In this document: piece after piece, positions 35,948 through 47,100 of the stretch | How the letters are laid out: the number at the start of each line of letters is the position of its first letter | Position numbering within the stretch: position 1 is the first letter of the stretch | Origin: Yamagishiella unicocca | Taxonomy: Eukaryota; Chlorophyta; Chlorophyceae; Chlamydomonadales; Volvocaceae | Assembly: GCA_003116995.1 (NCBI GenBank) | Contig: BDSL01000007.1 | Span: forward strand, 124,001-188,000 | Direction: 5' to 3' | Length of the DNA stretch: 64,000 bases | Program-made: the position numbers and the translations under genes | The notes under the pieces: generated by a model | What the model was told of the DNA's origin: nothing | Database searches by the model: none | Seen by the model: the letters and a program-made list of their open reading frames with translations, nothing else

Positions 35948-36136
35948 ATGCCTTGTTGCTGATGTCGTTGTCGGCTGGCTAACCGCCACCAGGTGTGGGA
36001 CTGGCGCAACGGTGCCGAGGTGGCGGGCGCCACTCTGCACTCGGCGCCCATCACCAAGCTGTCGTACAGCCCCGACGACCGGAGCATCGTGTCGGTGTCG
36101 CTGGACGGCGCCATGGCCTTCTGGCAGCTGCTGTAG
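27103..36136 (+). CDS. CFAP52 (WDR16)-like WD40 protein, 16 exons, 635 aa
   Basis: Exons: 27103-27285, 28035-28100, 28380-28468, 28803-28883, 29158-29230, 30385-30513, 30969-31094, 31320-31552, 31821-31962, 32164-32251, 32546-32678, 33098-33236, 33565-33678, 34130-34207, 34654-34743, 35993-36136; phases agree. An alternative start ATG is 27124. Length and order match CFAP52 (about 620 aa, two seven-bladed propellers), a microtubule inner protein of ciliary doublets. Matching blocks include LLRGHDDAITAFAMS, DVVIWDLGNMAPRCRFQEHD, VASLAFSPDDRLLMSAS, HSVGVTAMRLSNNGTFLLTG, GELRCWDLRTREM, SEDRSLSLWDM, LDRKIIMWDA, TGGADSAVKVWDWRNG, and the ending SYSPDDRSIVSVSLDGAMAF. Several central blades are diverged from remembered FAP52, so it may be a paralogue. 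The exon 4 acceptor is not CAG (GAG|A or AAG|G) and is uncertain by 3 bases. Confidence 0.82.
28481..28530 (+). repeat. Module E copy, sense, 12 bases inside a donor
   Basis: GGGGGGGTGTATAAAAACCG then TTTTACGCAACGGGATAGG, in CFAP52-like intron 3. It recurs at 42355-42400. Confidence 0.8.
28565..28623 (+). repeat. Module C copy, sense
   Basis: GAGAAGACCCGGTTACACGA then GAAACGGAGGGCAGAAACCA, in the same intron as the module E copy just before it. Confidence 0.8.
29511..30048 (+). mobile_element. Long module-A element, copy 1 (about 540 bp)
   Basis: Starts GTTCGAGGGAAACCCGTGGA, continues through GATGCATGCTGGAGAACTGG and CCGAAGGTCGTAATATGACC, and ends GCGGGTGGGGAAAGCGGTCG. It aligns over its full length with 34768-35309, differing by scattered substitutions and small indels. 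It lies in CFAP52-like intron 5, sense strand. No transposase or reverse transcriptase frame is present, so it is non-autonomous. No clear target-site duplication was seen. Confidence 0.85.
30855..30903 (-). repeat. Module B copy, antisense, before a 3' splice site
   Basis: The minus strand reads GGGGTATAAGAGGAAACCCG then TAGGTCAGCACTATCGAGTA, head toward the exon 7 acceptor at 30968. Confidence 0.75.
31220..31288 (-). repeat. Module C copy, antisense, before a 3' splice site
   Basis: The minus strand has AAGGCCCGGTTACACAATAC and GGAGGGCAGGAACC. It ends about 30 bases before the exon 8 acceptor at 31319. Confidence 0.7.
31672..31752 (-). repeat. Module A copy, antisense, full length
   Basis: The minus strand reads GGAGGGGTTGCAAGGAAAAC, CCGTGTACGAAAGAAAAACC, then GATGCATGCTGGAGAGC. 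It lies 68 bases before the exon 9 acceptor at 31820, head toward the exon. Confidence 0.85.
32258..32304 (+). repeat. Module A copy, sense, at a donor
   Basis: The donor G|GTGAGT runs into GGGTTGCAAGGAAAACCAGT and CGAAAGGAAAACCGTTTA, the first bases of CFAP52-like intron 10. Confidence 0.8.
32918..32967 (-). repeat. Module B copy, antisense
   Basis: The minus strand reads GGGGGTTAAAAGGAACCCCA then AAAAGTAAAACCGATC. It is followed by a second degenerate AAACCGAT unit to 32870. Head toward the exon 12 acceptor at 33097. Confidence 0.65.
33226..33409 (+). repeat. Tandem copies of an exon-intron junction
   Basis: The junction sequence GCACGTG|GTGGGGCTGGG at the end of exon 12 is repeated about six times in tandem as CACGTGGTGGGGCTGGG separated by G-rich spacers. 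Confidence 0.85.
33413..33445 (+). repeat. Module C-like copy, diverged, sense
   Basis: GGTTGCAAAAATGAACCGGT then TACTCGACGTGGGAATTGCA, related to modules C and E, in CFAP52-like intron 12 after the junction array. Confidence 0.45.
34539..34575 (+). repeat. CCTAACCTAACC array before an acceptor
   Basis: CCTAACCTAACCTAGTCTTA then CCTAACCTAACC, about 80-110 bases upstream of the exon 15 acceptor. Confidence 0.7.
34623..34651 (-). repeat. Module A head, antisense, abutting a 3' splice site
   Basis: The minus strand reads TAGGGTTTCGAGGAAGACCC then GTGGATGCG; in gene sense its head ends in CGAAACCCTACAG|GTTG, so the acceptor AG is the next two bases. Confidence 0.8.
34768..35309 (+). mobile_element. 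Long module-A element, copy 2
   Basis: Starts GGCTCGAGGGATACCCGTGG, 24 bases inside the donor of CFAP52-like intron 15, and matches copy 1 at 29511-30048 to about base 35309 (GTGGGGAAGGCGGTCGACG). Same orientation and same gene as copy 1. Beyond it the two introns differ. Confidence 0.85.
35559..35657 (+). repeat. 36-bp tandem, three copies
   Basis: GGGGGGCAAGGCTAGCAGGC followed by GAGGAGACGGGATACC, in CFAP52-like intron 15. Confidence 0.9.
35838..35948 (+). repeat. Trinucleotide (CTG)n array
   Basis: About 28 uninterrupted CTG units preceded by CTG/ATG mixed units, ending 40 bases before the last acceptor of the CFAP52-like gene. It gives polyleucine, polyserine and polyglutamine in spurious frames. 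Confidence 0.97.
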
Positions 36137-36628
36137 GCAGCCAGCCGGCACCCGCCGCGGCGGCAAAGCGCGGCGGCGGATGTACGACCACCGCCGTACC
36201 GGTCGCCGGAATAGCGTAATGCAGGTCGCGTTGCCGTCAAGGCACCGGGGTGCTTGCGAGCGGACGCGTGCATGTTTGTTTGTTTGCGTGTTTTTGTGCA
36301 CGTGTCTGTGTCTGTGTGTGTTTTGTTGGGCAGAGTGGCCGCGGATACCCCGTATACGACCTGCAGCATTAGTGTGGGGAAACGGCGCGACCGGTGCAGC
36401 ACTGGCGCGACTGCGTCTACGGTATGCACTTGGTTCCAGAAAAGGGTGTAGGGAGCGACCTCAGTTCTCCCCAGGGCGAATTCGTTTGTGTGGGGGAGGT
36501 GTGGTCTGTGGCAGGGCGGCTTGCTTGCTGTGAGGTGTCGAAGGATTGGTGGGTATCGCGCGCGGCACGGAAACTTCGGTGCCGCAGGATTGAGGAGGTC
36601 GCTTGGGAGGTGACCTCTAAGTTAGAGG

Positions 36629-37388
36629 TGGAAACCTACGCTTTACGGTTTTACACTTTACGCTTTTCAGCTACTGTAAATTACGGTAGGGCTAAAAAAC
36701 GACCGTCTTTTTACGGTATGACGGCGTAACGTAAATTACGGTGGCCATTTTGGCAAAATTACGATCAACCGTAACTTTGCTTCCACGGAAGGCGCCCAGG
36801 GTTACAGAATAGTAAGGAAAGGGAGGGTAACAAGGGGGGAACCAAACTAAGGGGCTATGGGGTCCAACAAACCCTCGAGCGGTTTACCCACTGGTAACCC
36901 ACTGGTTGGGTAACCCACCAGGGAGTAACATTCCGGAGGAGTGGGTGGGGGGTTCGGCAGGGAGCAAGCACCCGGTCGGTTGGGTTAGAGGCTCGGTTTG
37001 CCAAACTGAGGGGTAACCGACTTTCATATGCCATAGGGCTGGCTGCGGCGGCAACACTGGAATACCGCTTGCGGACCTAGGAGTTGTAGCTAGCAGGGTA
37101 GAGCTGTTTTTCAACACCGCGTTCATGTCTTCCGTGGTGACGGCGGGCTTACTGGGTCGCTGGTACGCCATTCTTGCATACGACTCGCAAATAGGAGCAG
37201 AAAATGATGAAAAAAGATAAACCTCGTGAAAATAAGCGAAAAAGCGTTGTGGGTCCCTTGAAAAGGTCACGGAGTACGGGACCGTAATTATTACGGTCGA
37301 CCCCGAGGTAGGGCCAACCGTAATTCTACGCTTTTCTACGCTTTACGTAATTTTCGGTCCCAAACGTCTATTACGCCGTAAGTTTCCA
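36629..37388. mobile_element. Candidate non-autonomous DNA element with inverted ends and TTACGGT subterminal repeats
   Basis: The left end reads TGGAAACCTACGCTTTACGG; the right end on the opposite strand reads TGGAAACTTACGGCGTAATA. Both ends carry many TTACGGT/ACCGTAA and TACGCTTT motifs, including a shared TTACGGT...GGGC block. The 500-base interior is not repetitive and has a 128-codon minus-strand frame (36884-37270) beginning GTG, not ATG. No target duplication was evident. Confidence 0.6.
36675..36679 (+). terminator. Putative TGTAA poly(A) signal of the CFAP52-like gene
   Basis: First TGTAA after the stop, about 540 bases downstream; it falls inside the left end of the candidate element. 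Confidence 0.4.
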
Positions 37389-37477
37389 TCCGACTCCGAC
37401 GTAGTATTAGTGAGAAACGGGGAGCTGCTGAAAGCCCGACCGGAGATGATTTGGCAGATGGGCTGTCAGTGGGCCGG

Positions 37478-37482
37478 TTACA
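37478..37482 (-). terminator. Putative TGTAA poly(A) signal of the LMBRD2-like gene
   Basis: TGTAA on the minus strand, about 665 bases past the stop. Confidence 0.35.
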
Positions 37483-38146
37483 CGTCGGCCTTGCAGCGGC
37501 GGCAGCTTTAGGGTCAATTCTTTTGTTTGGCACCCGCTCCCCCTCAATCGCAAACAGTCGAAGTACAGGAATACATGGATAAGTCGAAGCCAAGCTGCCT
37601 TACGCCGCCAACTACTGTCGTTCTCTTGCGCTCTGCCTTCGCAACGCCCGCTGCCACACACCGTCACCACCACCAGCGGCCTTCACGGACCAACCAGAAG
37701 AACCACCAGGGCCCATCCAGGCGCCAGAACTTCACACCCGTCGTCGGAGCTGCACCCTCTGACGCGCAATGGCGCGACGCTGCCCCCTGGATCCCGCACA
37801 CCCCGCCCCACCTCCCGGTTCTTCCTCGCAACCCTCCCGGTCCTGTAATCCTCCCTGTCGACACATGGGTGTCTGTCTGTCCGCATTCGTGGCTTCCCGG
37901 CGCTGCGATCATAATGAAGTGCGTGCTGTATACGCCGTACGCGCAGCTCCACTAGTCCAGGAGATAGGCGGGTTCCAGATGCGAGTTGGCGCGGGCAGGG
38001 CGCGTGACGAAACCCGTTCCGGGCCCTATGCAGAGATCCCTGCTCCCTGGAGCCACGTGACGAGCAGCGAGGCGTTCCGCCCTCCTCCCCCTCCACGCCG
38101 CACCCTACGGCAGTGGTCCTCAGCCAACAGCTCCGGCCTCAGCCCC

Positions 38147-41100
38147 TCAGCTGCGCCAGAAGCCCCCCAGCAGGGAGTCCTTTTCGGAGTGCGAGGGCCC
38201 TCCGGCCGTGTCGGGGAGCCCTGTGAGCCGCGTCGCACCGGTGGCCCCACCGGCGCCGCCGCTGGGGCCCGCACCGCCGCCACGGAGGCCGCCAGCAACG
38301 CTGACGCCTGATGCGGCTCCGCCGCCCCGCAGGCCTCCCGCCGCGCCGGACGGCAGGTCGGCAAAGATGCCATCCAGGCCCGACTTGCCCGCCACGCCGC
38401 CGCCGCCAGCGTGGGTGTCGTACTCGTTCGCCGGGCTCTTGTCGTACTGCTGGAGGTGTAGGGAAAGGCGAGGGGCCCGGGGGGAAGCGGGAGAAGTCGT
38501 GCTCCATATTCTGGTATTCCGATGTTCCAGTGTTCCGATGCAGCACATCTTTGCGCGCGGGTGGGTGCGCACAGGCCACCCACAGTAGGCCACGAGCCGC
38601 CGCCGCCGCCTCCATGATCCCGCACCTCGCCTCTCCCCCTCCACCACCAATGGTTTCCTGTCAAACCAGACCATGGCATGCCAGACAGCGCCCACACCCG
38701 GGCCAGCCAGGCAGCACCCCATCCGGCCCCCGACGGGCTCCTCCCAACCCCGGCCGCACGCACCCTCGACGCCAGCAGCGACGCCTTGGACGACGTCGTG
38801 TCCATTATGGCGGATGCGGACGCCGATGACGTGGCCGCACCGCCGTCCTCGGGCAGCCCGGTGCCGCGGCCCAGCCAGCGAGCGGCCGCTGCTGTTGCGG
38901 TGGTGGACTTGTACTTGGGCACCGCCGCCGCAGGCACCCCGGCCGCGGAGGACACGTTCGCTCCCGAGGCGCCCGCCGTCATGCCCGGCCGCTGCGGCGC
39001 CGCCAGTATCGGCGGCGGGGGCGGGGCCTTCTTGCCAAACAGCCCCATGAAGCCCTTCTTTTGCTGGTTGAGCCGACCTAGGGAAGGAGGAAGGGAGGGC
39101 GCCAAGACGACGGCGCAGGTTCTTGAGGACGGAAGGAAAGTAAGGACCGGGAGGAGTGCTGGGAGGTTGCTGAAGGTGGTGCGCCAGGGTATCCCAAGAT
39201 GCTACTTTAGGCAAGACGCCAGTTTAGGCAACTGGAGGAATGCAACGCAGTGGCCGCAGGCAGCCCAGTCCTCCGCCCACCCCTGCCGCCTTACGGCGCC
39301 AGCAGCCGGTCCACTGGGGTACTGTGTCGGTGCAGTGTATTTGTCCCCAGGCTCCTGCTGTTACTACCCCCGCCGTATCCCACTGCCGCGATGTTCCTAT
39401 CGACACCCCACTGCCGCGACCCGCGGGTCGGCTCCCACTCACTGCGCGGCCCGCCAACGATGTCGGGGAAGTCCAGGTCGAAGAAGGCTGACGTCAGCAC
39501 CTGGCGGTCAGGGCAAGGCAGGGCCATGCCACGCAGCAGTAGGTGTTGCGACGGTGACTGGCTGTCTTTCAAGAGAATGAGCCGGGTTCGGTGCGCTATG
39601 GCAGGATCATCATGGCGCAGGGGTTCGTGTACGTACTAGGGACGGGCTGCGCCTGGGAGACGGGCGGGCAGCTCCTTCTCACCTGGCCGATCGCGAAGCC
39701 CTTCTCTACCGCCTCCCGCTCCCGAGCGACCAGCTGGCGGCCCTTCTCGGTGTAGGCGTCGTCCACGTCGTCGTCGTTGGAGAACTTGTACTTGGAGGAG
39801 ACGCAGCTGGGAGGGGAGGGGGAGGCGGCATGAAGGTGGCATGGGGCGCCCGGGAAGGAAGGGTGGGAACGGTGTCAGCTGGCATCACCTCGTGGTGACT
39901 TCATGGCTAGTGAGGACACCCGGCCTCAGGCGGACTGTGGCGGGTGCGACACCACCTTTGCTCACACACCACCCTTCCTTGCCCGGCGGCGTCCGCCCTC
40001 CTGGCCGCTGCCGTACGCACCGGTTACAACCCAGGCACCCCACGCAAGCTCCGCTAGCCAAACCCATCACTACCACGCACCATACGACCACCAAACGGCC
40101 CCCGACCAGGCAGGCTGGCTGGCTCCTGGTCCTTCCGCCCCTCCCTTCCGCCCCCAACTTCACCCACATGCCCATGATGCGGTCCCACAGGTTCAGCGCT
40201 GTGATGCAGCACTCAACCACCAGGATGAGCGGCAGGTACGTGTTGAGGTGCTGGCGCAGGAAGCGGGGAACATCCATGGAGCCCATCTTGTCCTCAAACA
40301 CGGTGGTGCTGCTGCCTGGGGGCGGAGAGGGAGGTGGGAGGTGGGAGGTGAGTTGGCAGGGGATGTGGTGGTGAGTTTGATAAGAGGGGAGATGGTGGTG
40401 GGGGTATATGAGAGGAAACCCGTGGGTCGGCACTGGAAAGTAAAACGGACTAGGCTGCGTTTGGGGAGGGAGGGTGGCAGAGCGAGGGGAAAGGAAGGCA
40501 GCTCGTGGGAGAGGGGGAGGCAGGAGCTGGTCGTGAGGGAAGCGGGGAAGGCGGCGCGCTTGCTCGCCACTCGACAACACCGCCCTCGCCGGGCCGCTGC
40601 GAAGACCATAAAACCCATGCTTGGCCGTCGAAACAACCGGAGGCAATCGGGGCTTGCATCCATGGAACCCTCTCAGTCTCATGCTCTCAACCAATTACGC
40701 GGCGTTTACGCGGCTTTACTATTACTGTGTAAAGCTACCGGTATGTATGCGTATAACATAGCTTTACTACGTAACGCTACGTATGTGTATTATGCCAGTA
40801 CGGGGAACAGTAGTTTCACAGCTCTTTTCAAACTACATTGTAAATACAATACTCGTCAGAGGTGAAGCTACATCTGTATACTCTCCAGCATCCCCGTTGA
40901 AGGACACAAACGTTGCGGGGGCGCTCGACTCATGGCCTTCCCTCACCCGAATCCCGGCTGGTCATGCGGATCATGTGGTAGAAGTTCCAGCAGGTGGGGG
41001 CGGCGAAGCGGCACATGAGGGTGCCGTTCTGCATCAGCGCGGAGCCGATGGTGGCGCTCGGGATGAGCTTGTTGTAGTCGAAGGCCGTGATGGAGAAGAG

Positions 41101-44100
41101 CGCCGCGTAGGTGCAAGCGCATATGTAGGCCTGGGGGCCGAGGTGAGCAGGCGGGGGTTTGGGGAGGTTTTATAAGAGAATCCGCGAATCCACGGCCGGG
41201 GGGTTTCGAGGAAGACCCGTGGATGCCAGAAAAACCGTTCAGAACAGACGTTTTGAAATGCATGCTGGAGAACTGGGGTGAGGCCGGGGGATTGGGGGGC
41301 CCCAGCGAAAACCTAGGTGATAAGCCGGTGGGGTATCACGACAGGTGGGGCCAGCAGCAGCGTCAGCAGAGGTGACAGCAGTGGCGGGGCTAGGGTGGGG
41401 GATGGGTGACGTTGGAGAGGGCAGAGCTGGTCGAGACCCCAAACCCAATCGGGCGCGCCCTGGATCTGTCTCCGCTTGTCGCTGGATCTGTCTCCCCGTA
41501 TTCCTGGATCTGTCTCTGCTTGTCCCTGGATCTGTCTCTGCTTGTCCCTGGATCTGTCTCTGCTTGTCCCTGGATCTGTCTCTGCTTGTCCCTGGATCTG
41601 TCTCTGCTTGTCCCTGGATCTGTGTCTCCCCTTGTCCCTGGATCTGTCTCTGCTTGTCCCTGGATCTTTGTCTCCCTTATCCCTGCCCACTCCCTCGACG
41701 CCCCCGGGCCCCGCGTGCGCCCCCAGCTCCAACCCACTAGTGGCAGCAGAGTGATGAGCTGCACTCCGAACTCGCTGGCCTCGCTGCCCTTGATCATCAG
41801 CGACAGTGGGGAGATATCCACGGGGGAGACGATGGTGGCCTCGGCCCACACGATGAGGAGCGACAAGCTGGCGAATACCACTGCGAGGATCTGGGGGGGG
41901 ACGGGGTCGAGCGGGTTCAGGGGAATGATGAAACCCATGGGTGGGAGCAGGCCAGGGCGTGGAGTAGGGAAGGCTGGGAGCAGGCCAGGACCCGACTGGA
42001 GCGGATACAGGGCTGCAGGCTGGCAGCAATGCGGCGGTGGGGAACACGAGGTACGGCATCCCGCGCTGCCAACCCCCCTGCCTGCCTGCCTTGCATCCGC
42101 CCGCAGCGACCTACCCGGTGCCAGTGCGCCCGCAGCGCACACTTGTAGAACCACACCGCCTTCTTGATGGGGCTGCGTGTGGGCACCCGCGGCGAGAAGT
42201 CCTTGAGGTGGCGGCACTTGACCACGTCCTCCAGCTCAAACGCCTCCAGCATCACCTCCACGTATAGCGTGCGGTCACCTACGGGGGAGGGGGGGTTTCG
42301 AGGGAGACCCGTGGATGCCCGAAAATACACCCCCCCCTCCCGCCCACCTACGGGGGAGGGGGGGGGTATAAAAACCGTTTTACGCGACGGGACAGGATAG
42401 TTGGCGCATGGTCGTCGGACACCAAAGGGGAAGGGGAGGGCGGGAAGGAGGGCAGCGAGGGAAACGCGCATTTGCACACGTGGGAAGGCAACCGAAAGCC
42501 TGGCTCGGAGTCAGGAGGAAGAAGGGCGGGGGAACCCGGATAGAGCTGCGCAGCCGGCCTGGGGTGCCGTACAACGCTGGCGCAATCAGGTTCGGGCGGC
42601 TGCGACTTCATGTCCCCTCCTCCGCCCCGTCATCGTCACCACCGCCACTGCCACCATCACCACTATGGGCAAGCGCGCATCCGCCTCAGCGCCCGCCCCT
42701 GTCCCCCCACCGCCCCTGTCCCCCCACCGCCCCTGTCCCCCCACCGCCCCTGTCCCCCCACCGCCCCTGTCCCCCCACCGCCCCTGTCCCCCACCGCCCC
42801 TGTCCCCCCACCGCCCCTGTCCCCCCACCGCCCCTGTCCCCCCACCGCCCCTGTCCCCCCACCGCCCCTGTCCCCCCACCGCCCCTGTCCCCCCACCGCC
42901 CCTGTCCCCCCACCGCCCCTGTCCCCCCACCGCCCCTGTCCCCCCACCGCCCCTGTCCCCCCACCGCCCCTGTCCCCCACCGCCCCTGTCCCCCCACCGC
43001 CCCTGTCCCCCCACCGCCCCTGTCCCCCCACCGCCCCTGTCCCCCCACCGCCCCTGTCCCCCCACCGCCCCTGTCCCCCCACCGCCCCTGTCCCCCACCG
43101 CCCTGTCCCCCCACCGCCCCTGTCCCCCCACCGCCCCTGTCCCCCACCGCCCCTGTCCCCCCACCGCCCCTGTCCCCCCACCGCCCCTGTCCCCCCACCG
43201 CCCCTGTCCCCCCACCGCCCCTGTCCCCCCACCGCCCCTGTCCCCCCACCGCCCCTGTCCCCCCCCCCCCCCACCGCCCCTGTCCCCCCACCGCCCCTGT
43301 CCCCCACCGCCCCTGTCCCCCACCGCCCCTGTCCCCCCACCGCCCCTGTCCCCCCACCGCCCCTGTCCCCCCACCGCCCCTGTCCCCCACCGCCCCTGTC
43401 CCCCCACCGCCCCTGTCCCCCACCGCCCCTGTCCCCCCACCGCCCCTGTCCCCCCACCGCCCCTGTCCCCCCACCGCCCCTGTCCCCCCACCGCCCCTGT
43501 CCCCCCACCGCCCCTGTCCCCACCGCCCCTGTCCCCCACCGCCCCTGTCCCCCACCGCCCTGTCCCCCACCGCCCCTGTCCCCCCACCGCCCCTGTCCCC
43601 CCACCGCCCCTGTCCCCCCACCGCCCCTGTCCCCCCACCGCCCCTGTCCCCCACCGCCCCTGTCCCCCACCGCCCCTGTCCCCCCACCGCCCCTGTCCCC
43701 CACCGCCCCTGTCCCCCCACCGCCCCTGTCCCCCCACCGCCCCTGTCCCCCCACCGCCCCTGTCCCCCCACCGCCCCTGTCCCCCACCGCCCCTGTCCCC
43801 CCACCGCCCTGTCCCCCACCGCCCCTGTCCCCCCACCGCCCCTGTCCCCCCACCGCCCCTGTCCCCCCACCGCCCCTGTCCCCCCACCGCCCCTGTCCCC
43901 CACCGCCCCTGTCCCCCCACCGCCCCTGTCCCCCCACCGCCCCTGTCCCCCCACCGCCCCTGTCCCCCCACCGCCCCTGTCCCCCCACCGCCCCTGTCCC
44001 CCCACCGCCCATCAGGACGCACCGTGGTAGGTCGAGATCGCATAAAACATGCGCCGCCTTAGCGCCGCCAGCCCCGCCACGTCGTAGTTGTACTCCAGAT

Positions 44101-47100
44101 CCTCCGCGTTCATGGACTCGATATCGATGCCGGAGGAGCTGCCACGACCCACGCCGGCGCTGCGGGCGACCAGGTCCGACGGCTTGATGGGCGACTCCTG
44201 GCGTTAGGGTTTTGATGTTTGGCGGTTTTGGTATTCGACGGGTTTGATGGCCGAGCGCTCTCTAGCAAATAATAAAATCAATAGATTACATATATGGAGT
44301 AACTGGGTGGTTTAGGGTTGTTTTTTGGGAGGGAGCCGGGATGACTGCGGCGCATGGGAGAACACTGTCCTAACAGTGCCCAAGGTTGTGGTTTGCTGTG
44401 ATGCGGAGGAACGCCGGGTGGACGATCTTTGGGTTTGTGCGAGGGATAATCCGCGTACCCACGGCCGATAAACCAAGAGCGATGAAGGATCACTGGGTGG
44501 GTGGGTGGAGCGAGCGAGTGCCGTGGAGCGTATGCATGCAGTGCAGTGTGCTGTACGATGTGCGCACGCGCGGTGTACGATGTACGGGTCGATGGGATGA
44601 GGATGGGTACGATGGCGACAGGGTGCTGCTTGCTGAAGGGTCCGGGACCCTTCGTGAGAAGAGGCACAGCCTGGCTGCCTTAATCATGCACGCCGACAGA
44701 AGCAGCCTGGTGCGGGATTGTGCAGCCTGGTGCGGGATTGTGCACGAGTACAGCCAAGCCGACAGACCCTCCTCGTGTGCCACGACGCCCTAGGGCAACC
44801 AACCGAACACCCAACCAACCGAACACCCAACCAACCCAATACCCAACCAATCCAATACCCAACCAACCCAAAACCCAATCAACCCAACACCCAACCAACC
44901 GAACACCCCAGCCACCGCCGTTTCCTCGTCGGTTTCACTTGACCCATATAAATGCCCACCTAGGAGTCTCCTTTCCGCCCCGCCCGCCCGCCCACCGCTA
45001 GCTGCCCGCACCTTCTCCACGTGCTCCACGATGATATCCATGTACTTCCGCAGCGGGTCGTGCCGCCGCACCTGCCGCTCGTTGGCGGCGATGATCGTGA
45101 CCACGGTCTCCAGCTCGGCAGTGCTCTTCATCACCTTCTCCGCGTACTTGCCCGCTCTGGGGGTCGAGGCCGCGAGGTGGAGGGTTGCAAGGAAAACCCG
45201 TGGTGGAGGGCCGCGAGACAGAGCCGGAAGGGTCCTAGACACGAGCCCCTTTTTGGGCCCGGAGCATGGCGGCCGCGGGCGCCTACACCAGCTGCATGCA
45301 ACGACGCCTGCCGCCGGGGAGCGGACGGCCTGCCGCCAGTTCCGAGACCTTTACCTTACGTCCTTACATCAACGCAATTTCGAGTTATGCCGTTCATCTT
45401 CGTAATCAGCATGCGGCGGGGATTCTCACAACCGCGGGCGGACCGACACGGGATTGCGAGGAAGCTGGGCAGGCGCGATGCGCGACCCCACCCACTTCTC
45501 CAGCTATCATTTCCCCCCTCCGATTCCGGTTCTTGGGCTTCACCACCCGCAAAGTCGGTGAGTATGACCTACAAGTCCCGCTCGGTGGAATCCAAGGAAT
45601 GGTAGAGGCTAAAGGAGGCGCCTCCTCCTCTTTTGCCCCACCGACCTGCCCTCTACCCTCAACAGCAGAACGACCCGAAGAGTGGTTGGCAGCACAGCGG
45701 GGAGACCTCGGCCCCCACGACTACCGGCCAAGCGGGAGGCACCCCTGGAGGGAGGGAGGCATCCCCGGGAACCCCCCGTCCGTGGAGCCTCGCCTGCGGG
45801 ATCGCCAGCGTGGCCCCAGGGCCTGCCCCCTACCTGCCACCCGGGCACGCACCTGTGCGCACACCACTTGAGCTGCCGCTCCGGGTCCGCCTTCCACATG
45901 TTGCGGGGGATCTCCACCTGCACGGCCGCACGGGTAGCAAGGACATGTCGCCCGCGTCCACCACCTCGCTCCAACTGGGGTGCGGTTGCAGCCCCGTTGC
46001 GACATGCCTCCGCCCCGCTAGTGCACGAAGCCACGACCTCCGCCCCGCCAGTCCACCCACGAAGCCACGACGCACGCCACACGAGGTGGGATGTCTCCCC
46101 ACGGCAAGGGACCGCCCCGTCCAGCCGCTCGCCCCCGGGGCTCCGAAACCACTGCCGCCTGACCAGTCACTGGCCCTCAGGGCTCCGAAACTACTGCCGC
46201 CTGACCCAAATGGGCAGCCAAAAGACCCGAATCCGGCGGCCAACGGCGCCCGCTGGCCCCGTGACCTGGCTGAACCCCCCCGGCTGCCCTCACCAGGCCA
46301 TAGCCGAGCAGGATGATACTCGCGATGAGACCTGTGGCGAGCAGCAGGATGCGATCGAGCGTCAAGTATGAGGACGTCAGGTGCAGGTGCCGATCTGGCA
46401 GGGCCCATGCCATTCTGGAGCCGGGCCCACAGAGCATGCCGTGTGCTGGGTGGTGCGCTCCCCTGGAGCATTGCTTTGCGAGGTACACAACAGCATTGGC
46501 TGGGGCGCCACTCTGAGGCGCCACTCTGAGGGGCGCAAGGCTGTGGGTGGCGCGAGTGCCGTGACGTGCCGCCGTCACTGCGCCCGCTCACCAAAGGCGT
46601 TTGAAAGGCCAATGCCCAGTCCCACGAGCCCTTCCAGGGTCATCCTTTTGGAAATGAGCAGCGCTGCGACACCTGCGTCGGGGTCGGCGAGGAAACCGTC
46701 GGACTCGGCATGATACATAAACCGAGGAAGAAACCTACCGGGAGAAGAGAAAAGAGTTTAGGAGGCGCGTTTGGGGGGCGTGCCGAAGCGGGAGGTTTGG
46801 ATGCGTTGCCGTTCCGCAATAAGGCCCGGCAGTTGTCCGGGTACAGGTGGGAGGGTTTTACCACCCAGTTTGTACCATGTTTGACATCTATGCACCTTTG
46901 ATCTGAGTTTTGATCTAATGCTTTGGAACATGAGGCTTCAGCAACACACCCACCTATAAGGCCCAAAGCCGCTACGGAGCCGTACAGGATTGCGTTCTCC
47001 TTCAGGCTGGTTAGGCACCTGGGGGAGGCAGGGCCAGGGACAACGGCGGTGATGATACGGCACACGACGTATTGAGACACGGTTGTTTAGTTGGCGGTAC

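Larger units (their letters stand above)
36137..38146. other. Convergent region between CFAP52-like and LMBRD2-like genes
   Basis: Holds both 3' flanks and the TTACGGT-rich element at 36629-37388. TGTAA lies at 36675-36679 on + and TTACA at 37478-37482 for the minus gene. No additional gene is supported. Confidence 0.5.

Noticed and set aside
36884..37270. 128-codon minus-strand frame inside the TTACGGT element
   Set aside because: Starts with GTG, has no transposase motif and no match I recognise; kept only as part of the element description.
42408..44187. 440-550 codon proline-rich or glycine-rich frames on both strands
   Set aside because: A 17-bp array without stops opens all frames; it lies between LMBRD2-like exons 9 and 10.
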